Shown here piece after piece: positions 17,555 to 25,637 of a stretch of 64,000 nt of DNA. Made by a program: the position numbers and the translations under genes. How positions within the stretch are numbered: the first letter of the stretch is position 1; each line of letters opens with the position of its first letter. Below the pieces are notes generated by a model. The model made no database searches, was not told where the DNA came from, and saw only the letters and a program-made list of their open reading frames with translations. The stretch covers positions 1,799,501-1,863,500 of the forward strand of contig NC_019680.1 of the NCBI RefSeq assembly GCF_000316685.1, written 5' to 3'. Source of the DNA: Synechococcus sp. PCC 6312. Lineage in GTDB: Bacteria; Cyanobacteriota; Cyanobacteriia; Thermosynechococcales; Thermosynechococcaceae.

Positions 17555-17941
17555 CAGTGCGCCCCGATCTCGCTCTAGGTCATATTTAACTTTTTCCAAA
17601 TGCCACTCTATTGATTTATTCCGATTATGTTCTTGTGAATAGCTTAAAAGCCGTTGGAGTGTTTTCTGATCACCCCGTAATAACGACAGAAGTTCCCTTT
17701 CCAAATGTTTTGCTTTGGATGACATAAACCAGTTTTGCGATTGCTGCTGACGTTCATTCTTTTGAAACCTTGATCGTTGCTGAAACTGTTTGCTTGACCT
17801 TCTGGGTTGTTTTTTAACGATGTGATAAAAGTAGATACCGACCAAAATACAGACAACAACGGCAATGGCCAACAATCCCAAGATAAACGTTAGGACGTGA
17901 GTTGCCGAAACGAGCATTAATACGGTTGGAGGTGGGAGCAA
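17552..17941 (-). CDS. Small membrane-anchored basic protein, unknown
   Basis: The 129-aa frame has one strong membrane helix (about 14-40, LTFILGLLAIAVVVCILVGIYFY). A basic, glutamine-rich cytoplasmic tail (KKQPRRSSKQFQQRSRFQKN) and a helical end (LERELLSLLRGDQKTLQRLLSY, KVKYDLERD) follow. The start may be the second Met (residue 9). It lies just downstream of ctaE on the same strand. No family is recognised. Confidence 0.65.
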   Translation of the reverse strand: MLPPPTVLMLVSATHVLTFILGLLAIAVVVCILVGIYFYHIVKKQPRRSSKQFQQRSRFQKNERQQQSQNWFMSSKAKHLERELLSLLRGDQKTLQRLLSYSQEHNRNKSIEWHLEKVKYDLERDRGAL

Positions 17942-17980
17942 GTGGGCATAAAAACTGGCCAGGATTGGCCTTTATTGACG

Positions 17981-18595
17981 CTAAAACTGAGTCAAGATAT
18001 AGAGCAAGGCAAACAAAACAATCCAGATAATATCGACAAAGTGCCAATAAATTTCCGCCATTTCAATCCCGACGTGCTTGCTGGCGGAATAATGGCCCGG
18101 TCGGCGAGAGCGCCACAACACCCCCAAAATCAACAGCAAGCCGACAAAAACATGGAGACCATGAAACCCTGTCATCACATAAAAGCAATTGGCAAAAATA
18201 TTCGAGCTTAAACCATAGCCGAGGGTCATATATTCATAGACTTGCCCACCAAGAAAAATTGCCCCCATGGCTGCTGTGATCCAATACCAAAGCCGCATCC
18301 CTTGGAGATTACCCTTCTTGATTTCCACATCGCCCTTATGGATGACAAAGCTACTGGAAACCAGAATAATCGTGTTGATTGTCGGTAGGAGTAGCTCAAC
18401 TTCTGTCCCTTCTGGCGGCCAGGTTTCTGTCAGACCCCGCAAAATTAAATAAGTCGCAAAAATTCCGCCAAACATCAAGGATTCCGACATCAGGAAGACA
18501 ATCAGGCCAAAAACCCGATAATCTTCATGTTCGTGATGCTGGGCAACTTCAGTTTCGGTGGTGACTGTGGCTGAATCTAAGGTTGAACCGGTCAT
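17981..18595 (-). CDS. ctaE: Cytochrome c oxidase subunit III
   Basis: The 204-aa protein is a short COX3 with five predicted membrane helices (GLIVFLMSESLMFGGIFATYLILRG first). It has the conserved FYVMTGFHGLHVFVGLLLIL and WHFVDIIWIVLFALLYI segments. It is part of the terminal oxidase that reduces oxygen in the cytoplasmic/thylakoid membrane. It follows ctaD by 12 bp, and ctaC-ctaD-ctaE form one operon. Confidence 0.95.
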   Translation of the reverse strand: MTGSTLDSATVTTETEVAQHHEHEDYRVFGLIVFLMSESLMFGGIFATYLILRGLTETWPPEGTEVELLLPTINTIILVSSSFVIHKGDVEIKKGNLQGMRLWYWITAAMGAIFLGGQVYEYMTLGYGLSSNIFANCFYVMTGFHGLHVFVGLLLILGVLWRSRRPGHYSASKHVGIEMAEIYWHFVDIIWIVLFALLYILTQF

Positions 18596-18607
18596 TATGA
18601 TTACTCC

Positions 18608-20263
18608 CTATTCATCATCGAAGTCTGAATCATCATCTTCCGGCGAGCCGCCAAAGTCATAGGGGCCAGTGGTGAGGACAGGCAAAACAGGCCAGTTTTC
18701 AATAATCGGCGGCGAGGCCGTAGTCCATTCCAAACTTAAGCCACCCCAGGGATTATCCCCCGCTTTCGGTCCTTTCATCCAACTCCAAATGATGTTGATT
18801 AAAAACGGAACCACGGAAAACGCCAAGACAAACGCCCCAATCGTACAGATTTTATTAATGGATTCAAACTGGGGGTCATACATGGCCACGCGGCGCGGCA
18901 TTCCCTGTAAACCCAATTGATGCATCGGTAAAAAGGTGAGGTTGGTGCCAATAAAGGTCAAGACAAAATGGACTTTGCCCCAAAACTCATTCAACATCCG
19001 CCCAGTTATTTTCGGAAACCAGTGATAAATTCCGGCATATAAACCAAATACTGAGCCGCCAAACAAGACGTAATGAAAGTGGGCAACCACATAGTAGGTG
19101 TCATGAACATGGATGTCCACCGGAGCCGTCCCCAAGGTGACACCGCTTAAGCCGCCCAAGAAGAACATCGAGAGTAGGCCTACAGCAAACAACATGGCAC
19201 TGGTGTAACGAATTTTGCCGCCCCACAGTGTTGCCACCCAGCTAAAGATTTTGACTCCGGTTGGAACTGCCACAATCAGCGTGGAAATGGTGAAAAACAT
19301 CCGCATCCAAGGGGGTGTGCCGCTGGTAAACATATGATGCACCCAGACGAAGAGGCCGACCGCACAAATGGCCATACTGGAATAGGCAATGGCTTTGTAT
19401 CCAAAAATTGGCTTACGGGCGTGGATGGGAATGATTTCCGACATCACCCCAAAAATCGGCAAAATCATTAGATAAACGGCGGGGTGAGAGTAGAACCAGA
19501 ACAAATGCTGATAAATGATCACATTGCCGCCCGCATCTGGCTTGAAGAAGGAGGTGCCAAAGTTAATGTCAAAGAGCAACAGAATGAGTCCCGCCGCCAA
19601 AACCGGGGTGGAAACAAGGGCCAACAATGACGTGGCCATAATCGCCCAGCAGAACAAGGGCAGTTGATCCCAGCGCATACTGGGGATTTTCATCTTCAGG
19701 ATCGTGACGACAAAGTTGAGGGCCCCCATAATCGAGGAGGTTCCCACTAAGACGATGCTGAGGATCCACATACTCTGGGCTGTGTTGGCGGTGATCAAAC
19801 TCAAGGGCGGATAGGATGTCCAACCGGATTGCGCGCCCCCAAAGAAGAAACTACCAATCAATAAGGCTCCGGCGGGGGGATTTAACCAAAAGGCCAAAGC
19901 ATTGAGTTTGGGGAAGGCCATATCGCGGGCCCCGACCATCAACGGCACTAGATAATTGCCAAAGCCACCAATGGCTGCTGGGACAATCCACAAGAAAATC
20001 ATGATTGTGCCGTGATTGGTCAAAAAGGCGTTGTAGAGGTTGGGATTGAGGAGATCGGAGTCGGCGGTTGCCAGTTCGGCCCGCATCGCCACAGCCATTA
20101 AGCCGCCCACCAAGTAAAAGAAAAAGGCGGTGACGAGGTATTGAATCCCAATAACTTTGTGGTCAACGTTAAAGGTGAAATAGTCGTACCATTTCCAGGC
20201 CTGGGGATGTTCTGGCTCAGGAGTGGTTAAGGGAGTACCGACAGGAAGTTGTGCTTGGGCCAT
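18608..20263 (-). CDS. ctaD: Cytochrome c oxidase subunit I
   Basis: The 551-aa protein has about twelve membrane helices. Haem and CuB ligands are visible: the early FLTNHGTIMIFLW helix, YSHPAVYLMILP, VWVHHMFTSG and HDTYYVVAHFHYVLFGG. The helix VI motif is YSHPAV instead of GHPEV, so the D-channel glutamate is replaced and this is an A2-type oxidase. The C-terminal tail is acidic (DDDSDFDDE). It lies between ctaC and ctaE on the minus strand. Confidence 0.96.
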   Translation of the reverse strand: MAQAQLPVGTPLTTPEPEHPQAWKWYDYFTFNVDHKVIGIQYLVTAFFFYLVGGLMAVAMRAELATADSDLLNPNLYNAFLTNHGTIMIFLWIVPAAIGGFGNYLVPLMVGARDMAFPKLNALAFWLNPPAGALLIGSFFFGGAQSGWTSYPPLSLITANTAQSMWILSIVLVGTSSIMGALNFVVTILKMKIPSMRWDQLPLFCWAIMATSLLALVSTPVLAAGLILLLFDINFGTSFFKPDAGGNVIIYQHLFWFYSHPAVYLMILPIFGVMSEIIPIHARKPIFGYKAIAYSSMAICAVGLFVWVHHMFTSGTPPWMRMFFTISTLIVAVPTGVKIFSWVATLWGGKIRYTSAMLFAVGLLSMFFLGGLSGVTLGTAPVDIHVHDTYYVVAHFHYVLFGGSVFGLYAGIYHWFPKITGRMLNEFWGKVHFVLTFIGTNLTFLPMHQLGLQGMPRRVAMYDPQFESINKICTIGAFVLAFSVVPFLINIIWSWMKGPKAGDNPWGGLSLEWTTASPPIIENWPVLPVLTTGPYDFGGSPEDDDSDFDDE

Positions 20264-20315
20264 GATGGGTTCAGTTAGGAATCAGGTCAGTTGAGAGAAA
20301 ACCAGGACAGTCGGC

Positions 20316-21371
20316 CTAGGGATGAAGTTGGGCCAGGGTTTCGGGAGTAATGCCCATCTGGTGAATGTGACCGGCCACCATCCCATTCTTAGGAGTCATA
20401 GCAGCGGCTTGGGCGAGTAACACCGGGGACTCTGGCGGGGCATTGGCCACCGTATTTTGTTGAACCCAGGCCTGGTAGTCTTCCGGGGTATGGGCAATCA
20501 CCCTTGTCCGCATGGAACCGTGATAGCCGCCACAGAGTTCCGCGCAAACAACTGGATATGCACCCGGTTTGGTGGCCTTAAAGCGTAGTTCAGTCGGAAT
20601 CCCCGGAATTGCATCTTGTTTGAGGCGGAATTGCGGCACCCAGAAGGAATGGATCACATCTTTAGCAGAAATATTCAGTTGGACATCTTGACCCACGGGA
20701 ATATGGAGTTCACCGGAAATAATACCGCTATCGGGGTAAGTAAAAATCCAGGCATATTGCATCCCAGCCACATCCACCATTACATCAGGGGGTTTGCCGA
20801 CATTCTCGGGACTGGCACCAAAGCCAACTTCAGCAGAGGTATTGGCCTGGGCCAGCAGCATCGGGACATCAGAGGCCATATTCATGTCTGGGGCCTGGGC
20901 CACGACTGCGGCCGAGTGTTTATGGCCAACCATGGCATGACCCGCATGATCGCCCGGATTAAAGCCCCCCATCTGCTGGAAAATATCCACGCTATAGATG
21001 CCCAAGAAAATCACGATAATCGCTGGGATTGCCGTCCAGAAGGCTTCAAGGGGTAAGTTTTCCCGGATAGGAACACCATCCTCCTCATCTCCAGGCCGTT
21101 GGCGGTAGCGAATCATGAAATAGAGAATTGCACCCTGGACGACAAAGAAAAAGGCCACGGCAATCCCGACCATGATCCCAAACAGGTTATCCACCAAGGG
21201 GGCAACTGCTGAGGCTTGCTCGGGGAAAAACAGGTGGGATTGTTGACTGGCCCAGATGCTAATCAGGGTGATGATGATGCCAGCCGTCAAGGTGAGTATT
21301 GATCCAGGAATCTGTTCCATAAAGCTCTTATTTGAACTGGAATTTGCCGGAATGTCCAGAAAAATCCGCAA
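20316..21371 (-). CDS. ctaC: Cytochrome c oxidase subunit II
   Basis: The 351-aa protein has an N-terminal hydrophobic segment plus two anchor helices (VDNLFGIMVGIAVAFFFVVQ; FWTAIPAIIVIFLGIYSV) and a periplasmic/lumenal cupredoxin domain. The CuA ligands are clear: DVIHSFWVPQF and CAELCGGYHGSM, giving His, Cys-x3-Cys-x3-His-x2-Met. Between anchor and cupredoxin lies a ~55-residue His/Met-rich insert (HAGHAMVGHKH, MNMASDVPM) that could bind copper. First gene of ctaCDE. Confidence 0.95.
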   Translation of the reverse strand: MRIFLDIPANSSSNKSFMEQIPGSILTLTAGIIITLISIWASQQSHLFFPEQASAVAPLVDNLFGIMVGIAVAFFFVVQGAILYFMIRYRQRPGDEEDGVPIRENLPLEAFWTAIPAIIVIFLGIYSVDIFQQMGGFNPGDHAGHAMVGHKHSAAVVAQAPDMNMASDVPMLLAQANTSAEVGFGASPENVGKPPDVMVDVAGMQYAWIFTYPDSGIISGELHIPVGQDVQLNISAKDVIHSFWVPQFRLKQDAIPGIPTELRFKATKPGAYPVVCAELCGGYHGSMRTRVIAHTPEDYQAWVQQNTVANAPPESPVLLAQAAAMTPKNGMVAGHIHQMGITPETLAQLHP

Positions 21372-21430
21372 CTTTCCCCCCTGATCCTAGGCAGGTTCTT
21401 CCGAAAAGAGGGTTAAAAAAACCTAAAGAT

Positions 21431-22099
21431 TTATAACAAACGCACGGCTCGAGCCGCAGTCCAATGGCGATCTGAAGACTGATAAATCTCTACATTCTTG
21501 ATCCCGGCCTGCTGGATCATGGTTTTAATTTCACTCAGGGTAAAGCTGGCTCGGAGGGAATCTTGAAAGAGTTTGAGTTGGTTCGGGCTAGAGTCGCCGC
21601 CGTGGTTCATCAGAATGTTTTCCAGGCCTGCCTCGGTCTGTGGGCGGATTAAGTCTCGAATCAGTAAGCCTCCTTGGGGCTGTAAAAGTCGTTGAATTTC
21701 CTGGAGAACGGGCAAGGGATCAGGGAGATGATGCACCAAACTATTGGAAATAATCAGGTCAAATTCATGATCCCCAAAGGGTAAGGACTTTGCATCCCCT
21801 AGAAATAAAGAGATTTGCCCCTGGAGGTTGGCCTGGTCAATATGTTCTTGCCCCAGAGCTAACATGGATGCAGCTAAATCTACACCTGTGATCTGCCATT
21901 GGGGCCGGGCCTGGGCCAAGAGGAGCGGAATCCGGGCTGTACCTGTGCCTAAGTCTAAAATTTTTCCTGATTGAGGCCCCAATTCCAAAGCCAACTGGGC
22001 AAAGTCGTTGTTAACTTCTGTAAAGTCCATCCCATCGTAATCTGCCGCCGCCTGGGCCGTATCCATCACCTCTGGCTCTAGAGTGCGGGGAATGGCCAT
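21431..22099 (-). CDS. Class I SAM-dependent methyltransferase
   Basis: The 222-aa protein has motif I ILDLGTGTARIPLLLAQ (SAM binding), the acidic GVDLAASMLALGQ, DAKSLPFGDHEFDLIISNSL and a UbiE/Methyltransf_11-like end. The acceptor is unknown. It is 59 bp upstream of ctaC on the same strand, but functional linkage is uncertain. The start ATG has weak spacing from any ribosome binding site. Confidence 0.82.
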   Translation of the reverse strand: MAIPRTLEPEVMDTAQAAADYDGMDFTEVNNDFAQLALELGPQSGKILDLGTGTARIPLLLAQARPQWQITGVDLAASMLALGQEHIDQANLQGQISLFLGDAKSLPFGDHEFDLIISNSLVHHLPDPLPVLQEIQRLLQPQGGLLIRDLIRPQTEAGLENILMNHGGDSSPNQLKLFQDSLRASFTLSEIKTMIQQAGIKNVEIYQSSDRHWTAARAVRLL

Positions 22100-22152
22100 G
22101 GGAACTCCAACATTATGAATAAAAATGAATAAAACAGGCCAAAATCCTGACT

Positions 22153-22485
22153 TTAGGTTTGCCCGCAGCAGGTATCAATCCCAAGGCGTTGCATTAACAA
22201 GTCGCTCACGGCATTGGCAATGGCAAATTCGCTATAAAAGCTGCGGGAGAAATCAAACATCTGCATTTCCGTAACAATGGCAATCACAATTGACCCCAGA
22301 TCATGTTCCCCCTCCATTCGTTGTCGGAAATACACTTGAGCGGCCCGCGCGGCGATGGCCTGGTTGACAAGTTCTGGTAAATATTCCTGATCCAGCCAGG
22401 CCCCTAGGGCTGTTTGTAACCAGGCTACTTCTGCTTCTAAATCAGGGGAGGGGGGTAAGGTCACAGCCGGGATGGGTTGAGTCAT
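22153..22485 (-). CDS. Conserved hypothetical protein, helical
   Basis: The 110-aa protein is predicted mostly helical: VAWLQTALGAWLDQEYLPELVNQAIAARAAQVYFRQR, then a central GSIVIAIVTEMQMFDF and a Cys-Cys near the C-terminus (GIDTCCGQT). I recognise no domain. It lies between the methyltransferase and the ABC-2 permease on the same strand. Confidence 0.7.
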   Translation of the reverse strand: MTQPIPAVTLPPSPDLEAEVAWLQTALGAWLDQEYLPELVNQAIAARAAQVYFRQRMEGEHDLGSIVIAIVTEMQMFDFSRSFYSEFAIANAVSDLLMQRLGIDTCCGQT

Positions 22486-22561
22486 AGCCGAGGCCTGGGT
22501 GAACGTCCTGTTGGTTTTATTTTAAGGGCGGATCGGGCCAAGAATACCTGGATCAACCGAC

Positions 22562-23374
22562 TTAACTGCGTTGGAAGCGAAAGGCATCAATGGATTGGGC
22601 GGTGAGGTAAATGCCTAAAAAGATGTAGGTCGCAAACAAAACAAGGCTGTTGGTCTTAATCACACCTTGGGTGAGAGAGTTGAAATGCTCCACGGGGGAG
22701 AGGTAGGTTAAGACGCTGCCTAAATCACCACCAACACTTTTAGCAATAATGTCAAAAATCCAGAGGACGAGGATCAGCGCAAAGGTCATGACCGCCGCAA
22801 TAATCGTGTTATCTGTCAGGGAAGAAATAAACATCCCCAAGGAGAGGATAACAGCGGCTAGGAGTACCAGGCCCCCGTGACCAACCAAAATTAAGGCAAT
22901 GGACATCGGTGGATTGGCATCACTATAGGCCAAACTCTGATAGATCAACAGAGGCACAATTAAGGTCAAGTAAAAGGTGACAACGGCCAGCCACTTTCCG
23001 ACCGCCACCGCCCAGTTGGTAATGGGTGAGGTCGCCAAGAGTTCCAAGGTGCCGCGCTTGCGTTCTTCGGTGTAAAGACTCATGGAGAGCATCGGCAAAA
23101 TCACTTGGGAAATTGACCCTAAAACCCCTAAGAATCCTTGGAGAATAATTTGCGGCACATCTATAGGCTGAGGAGCCATCCCAAATTGCTGCTGGGCGAG
23201 ATCGTTTTGGGCTGCCTGCTGGGTAACGGTTTGGACAATAACCACAAAGAAGATGCCTGCCAAGAGCCAAAAGATGCCCGCAATGATGTAGGCAAAGGGA
23301 GAGTAAAAATAGCTCTGTAATTCTCGCCGATAGATGGCCAGAATGTTAGCGAAAATTAGCCGTAATTGCTTCAT
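22562..23374 (-). CDS. ABC-2 family permease (GldF/NosY-like)
   Basis: The 270-aa protein has six membrane helices, beginning IYRRELQSYFYSPFAYIIAGIFWLL. It contains the family-typical TEERKRGTLELLATSPI motif connecting to the ATPase. It is similar to ABC-2 exporters of the GldF/NosY type found in most cyanobacteria. The ATPase gene upstream overlaps it by four bases, so the pair is translationally coupled. The substrate is unknown. Confidence 0.88.
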   Translation of the reverse strand: MKQLRLIFANILAIYRRELQSYFYSPFAYIIAGIFWLLAGIFFVVIVQTVTQQAAQNDLAQQQFGMAPQPIDVPQIILQGFLGVLGSISQVILPMLSMSLYTEERKRGTLELLATSPITNWAVAVGKWLAVVTFYLTLIVPLLIYQSLAYSDANPPMSIALILVGHGGLVLLAAVILSLGMFISSLTDNTIIAAVMTFALILVLWIFDIIAKSVGGDLGSVLTYLSPVEHFNSLTQGVIKTNSLVLFATYIFLGIYLTAQSIDAFRFQRS

Positions 23375-24426
23375 GGGTTGGTGGGGGCTGGGGAATCGGA
23401 GTCAGGGGCGGCCGCTTCGGGGCTGGGAACTGGGGCTAGACTAGCTTCTGGGGTAATGTCTTCTTGGGTGGTCAGCTTGAGGAAAACATCTTCTAAGTTA
23501 TCCCGATTGCGCCGCATTTCGTATAAGTCCAGGCCAGCTTCAATCAACCTGCGGGAAATCGTCGCCCCTAAATCTTCGGGGCCGGGCAGGGTCAGGTGGA
23601 GCCGGTAAAGATTGGTTAAATCCAAATCCTTGTTGAGAGGATCGCCCCAGGCCAAGGTGGTCGCGTCCTGACTGAGAATTGGACTTAAAACGGCTTCAAT
23701 CTCGGTCTTCTCGCCGCGCACTTCTAGCTCATAGCGATAGCCGCCGGCCAACTGGGTCATTAGTTCATCCAAAGAACCCGTGGCCACCACATTGCCGCGA
23801 TTGATAATTACCACCCGATTACAGGTCATACTGACTTCCGGCAAAATGTGGGTCGATAAAATCACCGTCCGTTCGCCGGCCAACTGCTGAATCAGTTTCC
23901 GAACTTCAATGATTTGGCGCGGATCCAGGCCAACGGTCGGCTCATCTAAAATAATTGCCGGGGGATCGTGAACAATGGCCTGGGCAATGCCGACTCGCTG
24001 CCGATAGCCTTTCGAGAGTTTGCGGATTAAGGTTTTGGCTTTGTCTTCCAGGCCACAACTCAGGAGGGCTTTTTTCACCTGTTGGGGCCGATCTCCCGGA
24101 CTGACTCCCTTAATTTCGGCCACAAAGTTAAGGTACTGGGCCACGGACATTTCTGGATAAAGAGGCGGGGATTCTGGTAGATAGCCAATTCGTTGCCGCA
24201 CCGCCATCGGATTCTGATGAACTTCAAACCCATCAATGGCGGCTGTCCCCCGACTAGCGGGTAGATACCCCGATAAAATCCGCATCGTGGTTGTTTTCCC
24301 CGCACCATTGGGGCCTAATAATCCCAAGATTTCTCCGGCTTCGGCCTGGAAACTCACATCCCCCAGGGCCTGGGTCGAACCATAAACCTTGTTCAAATGG
24401 TTAACTTCAATCATTGGGGTGGGCAC
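23371..24426 (-). CDS. ABC transporter ATPase partner of the ABC-2 permease
   Basis: The 351-aa protein has Walker A GPNGAGKTTTMR, the signature LSKGYRQRVGIAQAI (K in place of the usual G), Walker B AIILDEPTVGLDP and the H-loop LSTHI. An extra ~100-residue C-terminal domain, typical of CcmA/NatA-like exporters, ends in a Pro/Ala/Asp-rich tail. It overlaps the permease gene by four bases. It energises export across the cytoplasmic membrane. Confidence 0.9.
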   Translation of the reverse strand: MPTPMIEVNHLNKVYGSTQALGDVSFQAEAGEILGLLGPNGAGKTTTMRILSGYLPASRGTAAIDGFEVHQNPMAVRQRIGYLPESPPLYPEMSVAQYLNFVAEIKGVSPGDRPQQVKKALLSCGLEDKAKTLIRKLSKGYRQRVGIAQAIVHDPPAIILDEPTVGLDPRQIIEVRKLIQQLAGERTVILSTHILPEVSMTCNRVVIINRGNVVATGSLDELMTQLAGGYRYELEVRGEKTEIEAVLSPILSQDATTLAWGDPLNKDLDLTNLYRLHLTLPGPEDLGATISRRLIEAGLDLYEMRRNRDNLEDVFLKLTTQEDITPEASLAPVPSPEAAAPDSDSPAPTNP

Positions 24427-24500
24427 AGATTACTCCCCGAATATCAGCACTCTAGAATTTTAAGCTGCTCGGCCCCGTTCTACACAGATGATCCATCCCG

Positions 24501-25619
24501 CTATGAATGGAATTGCTTGGTTTGGAACTCCGCCCAGGCCTGTTCAATGAAGGCTTTAATCTCCGTTTGGAAACGCTGAATCGTAAATTTTTGGGCGTGG
24601 GTACTGATTTCTTGAGAACTGGCAGCAATCCCGCTTTGTTCAAACTCTGCAATGGTGTGGCTGAGGCTAGGAACAGTTTGTTGCGGAAAGAATAGGCCAG
24701 TTTGTCCCGGAATAACGGTTTCACAGGCCCCCCCGCGACCATAGGCAATCACTGGCGCACCGGCCGCTTGCGCTTCCACCACCGTAATGCCAAAATCCTC
24801 TTCCGCGGCAAAGACAAAGGCTTTACAAGTTTCTAGATAGGTTTTGACCACAGCATCGGCTTGATAACCAAGGATCTGCACATTGGCACGGGCCTGGGAT
24901 TTAAGGGTTTCGGTACCATCCCCAATCATGACCAAAGGTAAGCCCAACTGATTAAATGCCTCCAAAATTAGAGCCATCTTTTTATAGGGAACATGACGAG
25001 CCATAGCCAGATAAAAGTTTTGCCGGGATTGATTGGCCTGGAACGGGGCTGTATTCACTGGGGGATAAATGACCTGGGCATCGCGCTGATAGGTTTTCTG
25101 AATCCGGCGGGCGACAAACTTAGAATTGGCAATAAAGTGATCAACCCGGTTCACGGTCGCCACATCCCAAAGCCGTAAATAGTGCAAAACTAAGGCTGGC
25201 AAAACCCGCTTCCACCCTCGGCTTAAACCACTCGTTTCCAGGTATTGCTCTTGGAGATCCCAGGCATAGCGGATCGGAGTGTGAACGTAACAGATGTGCA
25301 ACTGATCCGGCCGTGTTAAAACTCCTTTCGCGACTGCATGATGGCTGGAAAGGACTAAATCGTAGGGTCGCAAATCAAATTGCTCCACAGCCAAGGGCAT
25401 TAAGGGCAAATAACTCCGAAACTTGCGTTTGGCCAAGGGGAGGTTTTGCAGAAATGAGGTGGTTACAGATTTACCTTGGAGAAAATCACAGGCGGGCCTG
25501 GGAATAAAATCCACCAAGCTATATAAATCTGCTTCTGGATAGAGATTTAAGAGTTGCTCGACAACCCGCTCAGAACCGGCATAGCTGGCAAACCACTCAT
25601 GGACAATGGCAACGTTCAT
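24501..25619 (-). CDS. Glycosyltransferase family 4 enzyme
   Basis: The 372-aa protein has the GT-B layout: N-terminal NVAIVHEWFASYAGSERVVEQL, the inter-domain FIANSKFVARRIQKTY and the sugar-nucleotide site LVMIGDGTE. The EEDFGITVVEAQAAGAPVIAYGRGG block carries the E-x7-E catalytic motif. It probably transfers a sugar such as mannose during polysaccharide or glycolipid synthesis; donor and acceptor cannot be read from the sequence. No polysaccharide cluster surrounds it. Confidence 0.88.
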   Translation of the reverse strand: MNVAIVHEWFASYAGSERVVEQLLNLYPEADLYSLVDFIPRPACDFLQGKSVTTSFLQNLPLAKRKFRSYLPLMPLAVEQFDLRPYDLVLSSHHAVAKGVLTRPDQLHICYVHTPIRYAWDLQEQYLETSGLSRGWKRVLPALVLHYLRLWDVATVNRVDHFIANSKFVARRIQKTYQRDAQVIYPPVNTAPFQANQSRQNFYLAMARHVPYKKMALILEAFNQLGLPLVMIGDGTETLKSQARANVQILGYQADAVVKTYLETCKAFVFAAEEDFGITVVEAQAAGAPVIAYGRGGACETVIPGQTGLFFPQQTVPSLSHTIAEFEQSGIAASSQEISTHAQKFTIQRFQTEIKAFIEQAWAEFQTKQFHS

Positions 25620-25637
25620 CCAGGCCTGTATTCTTAA

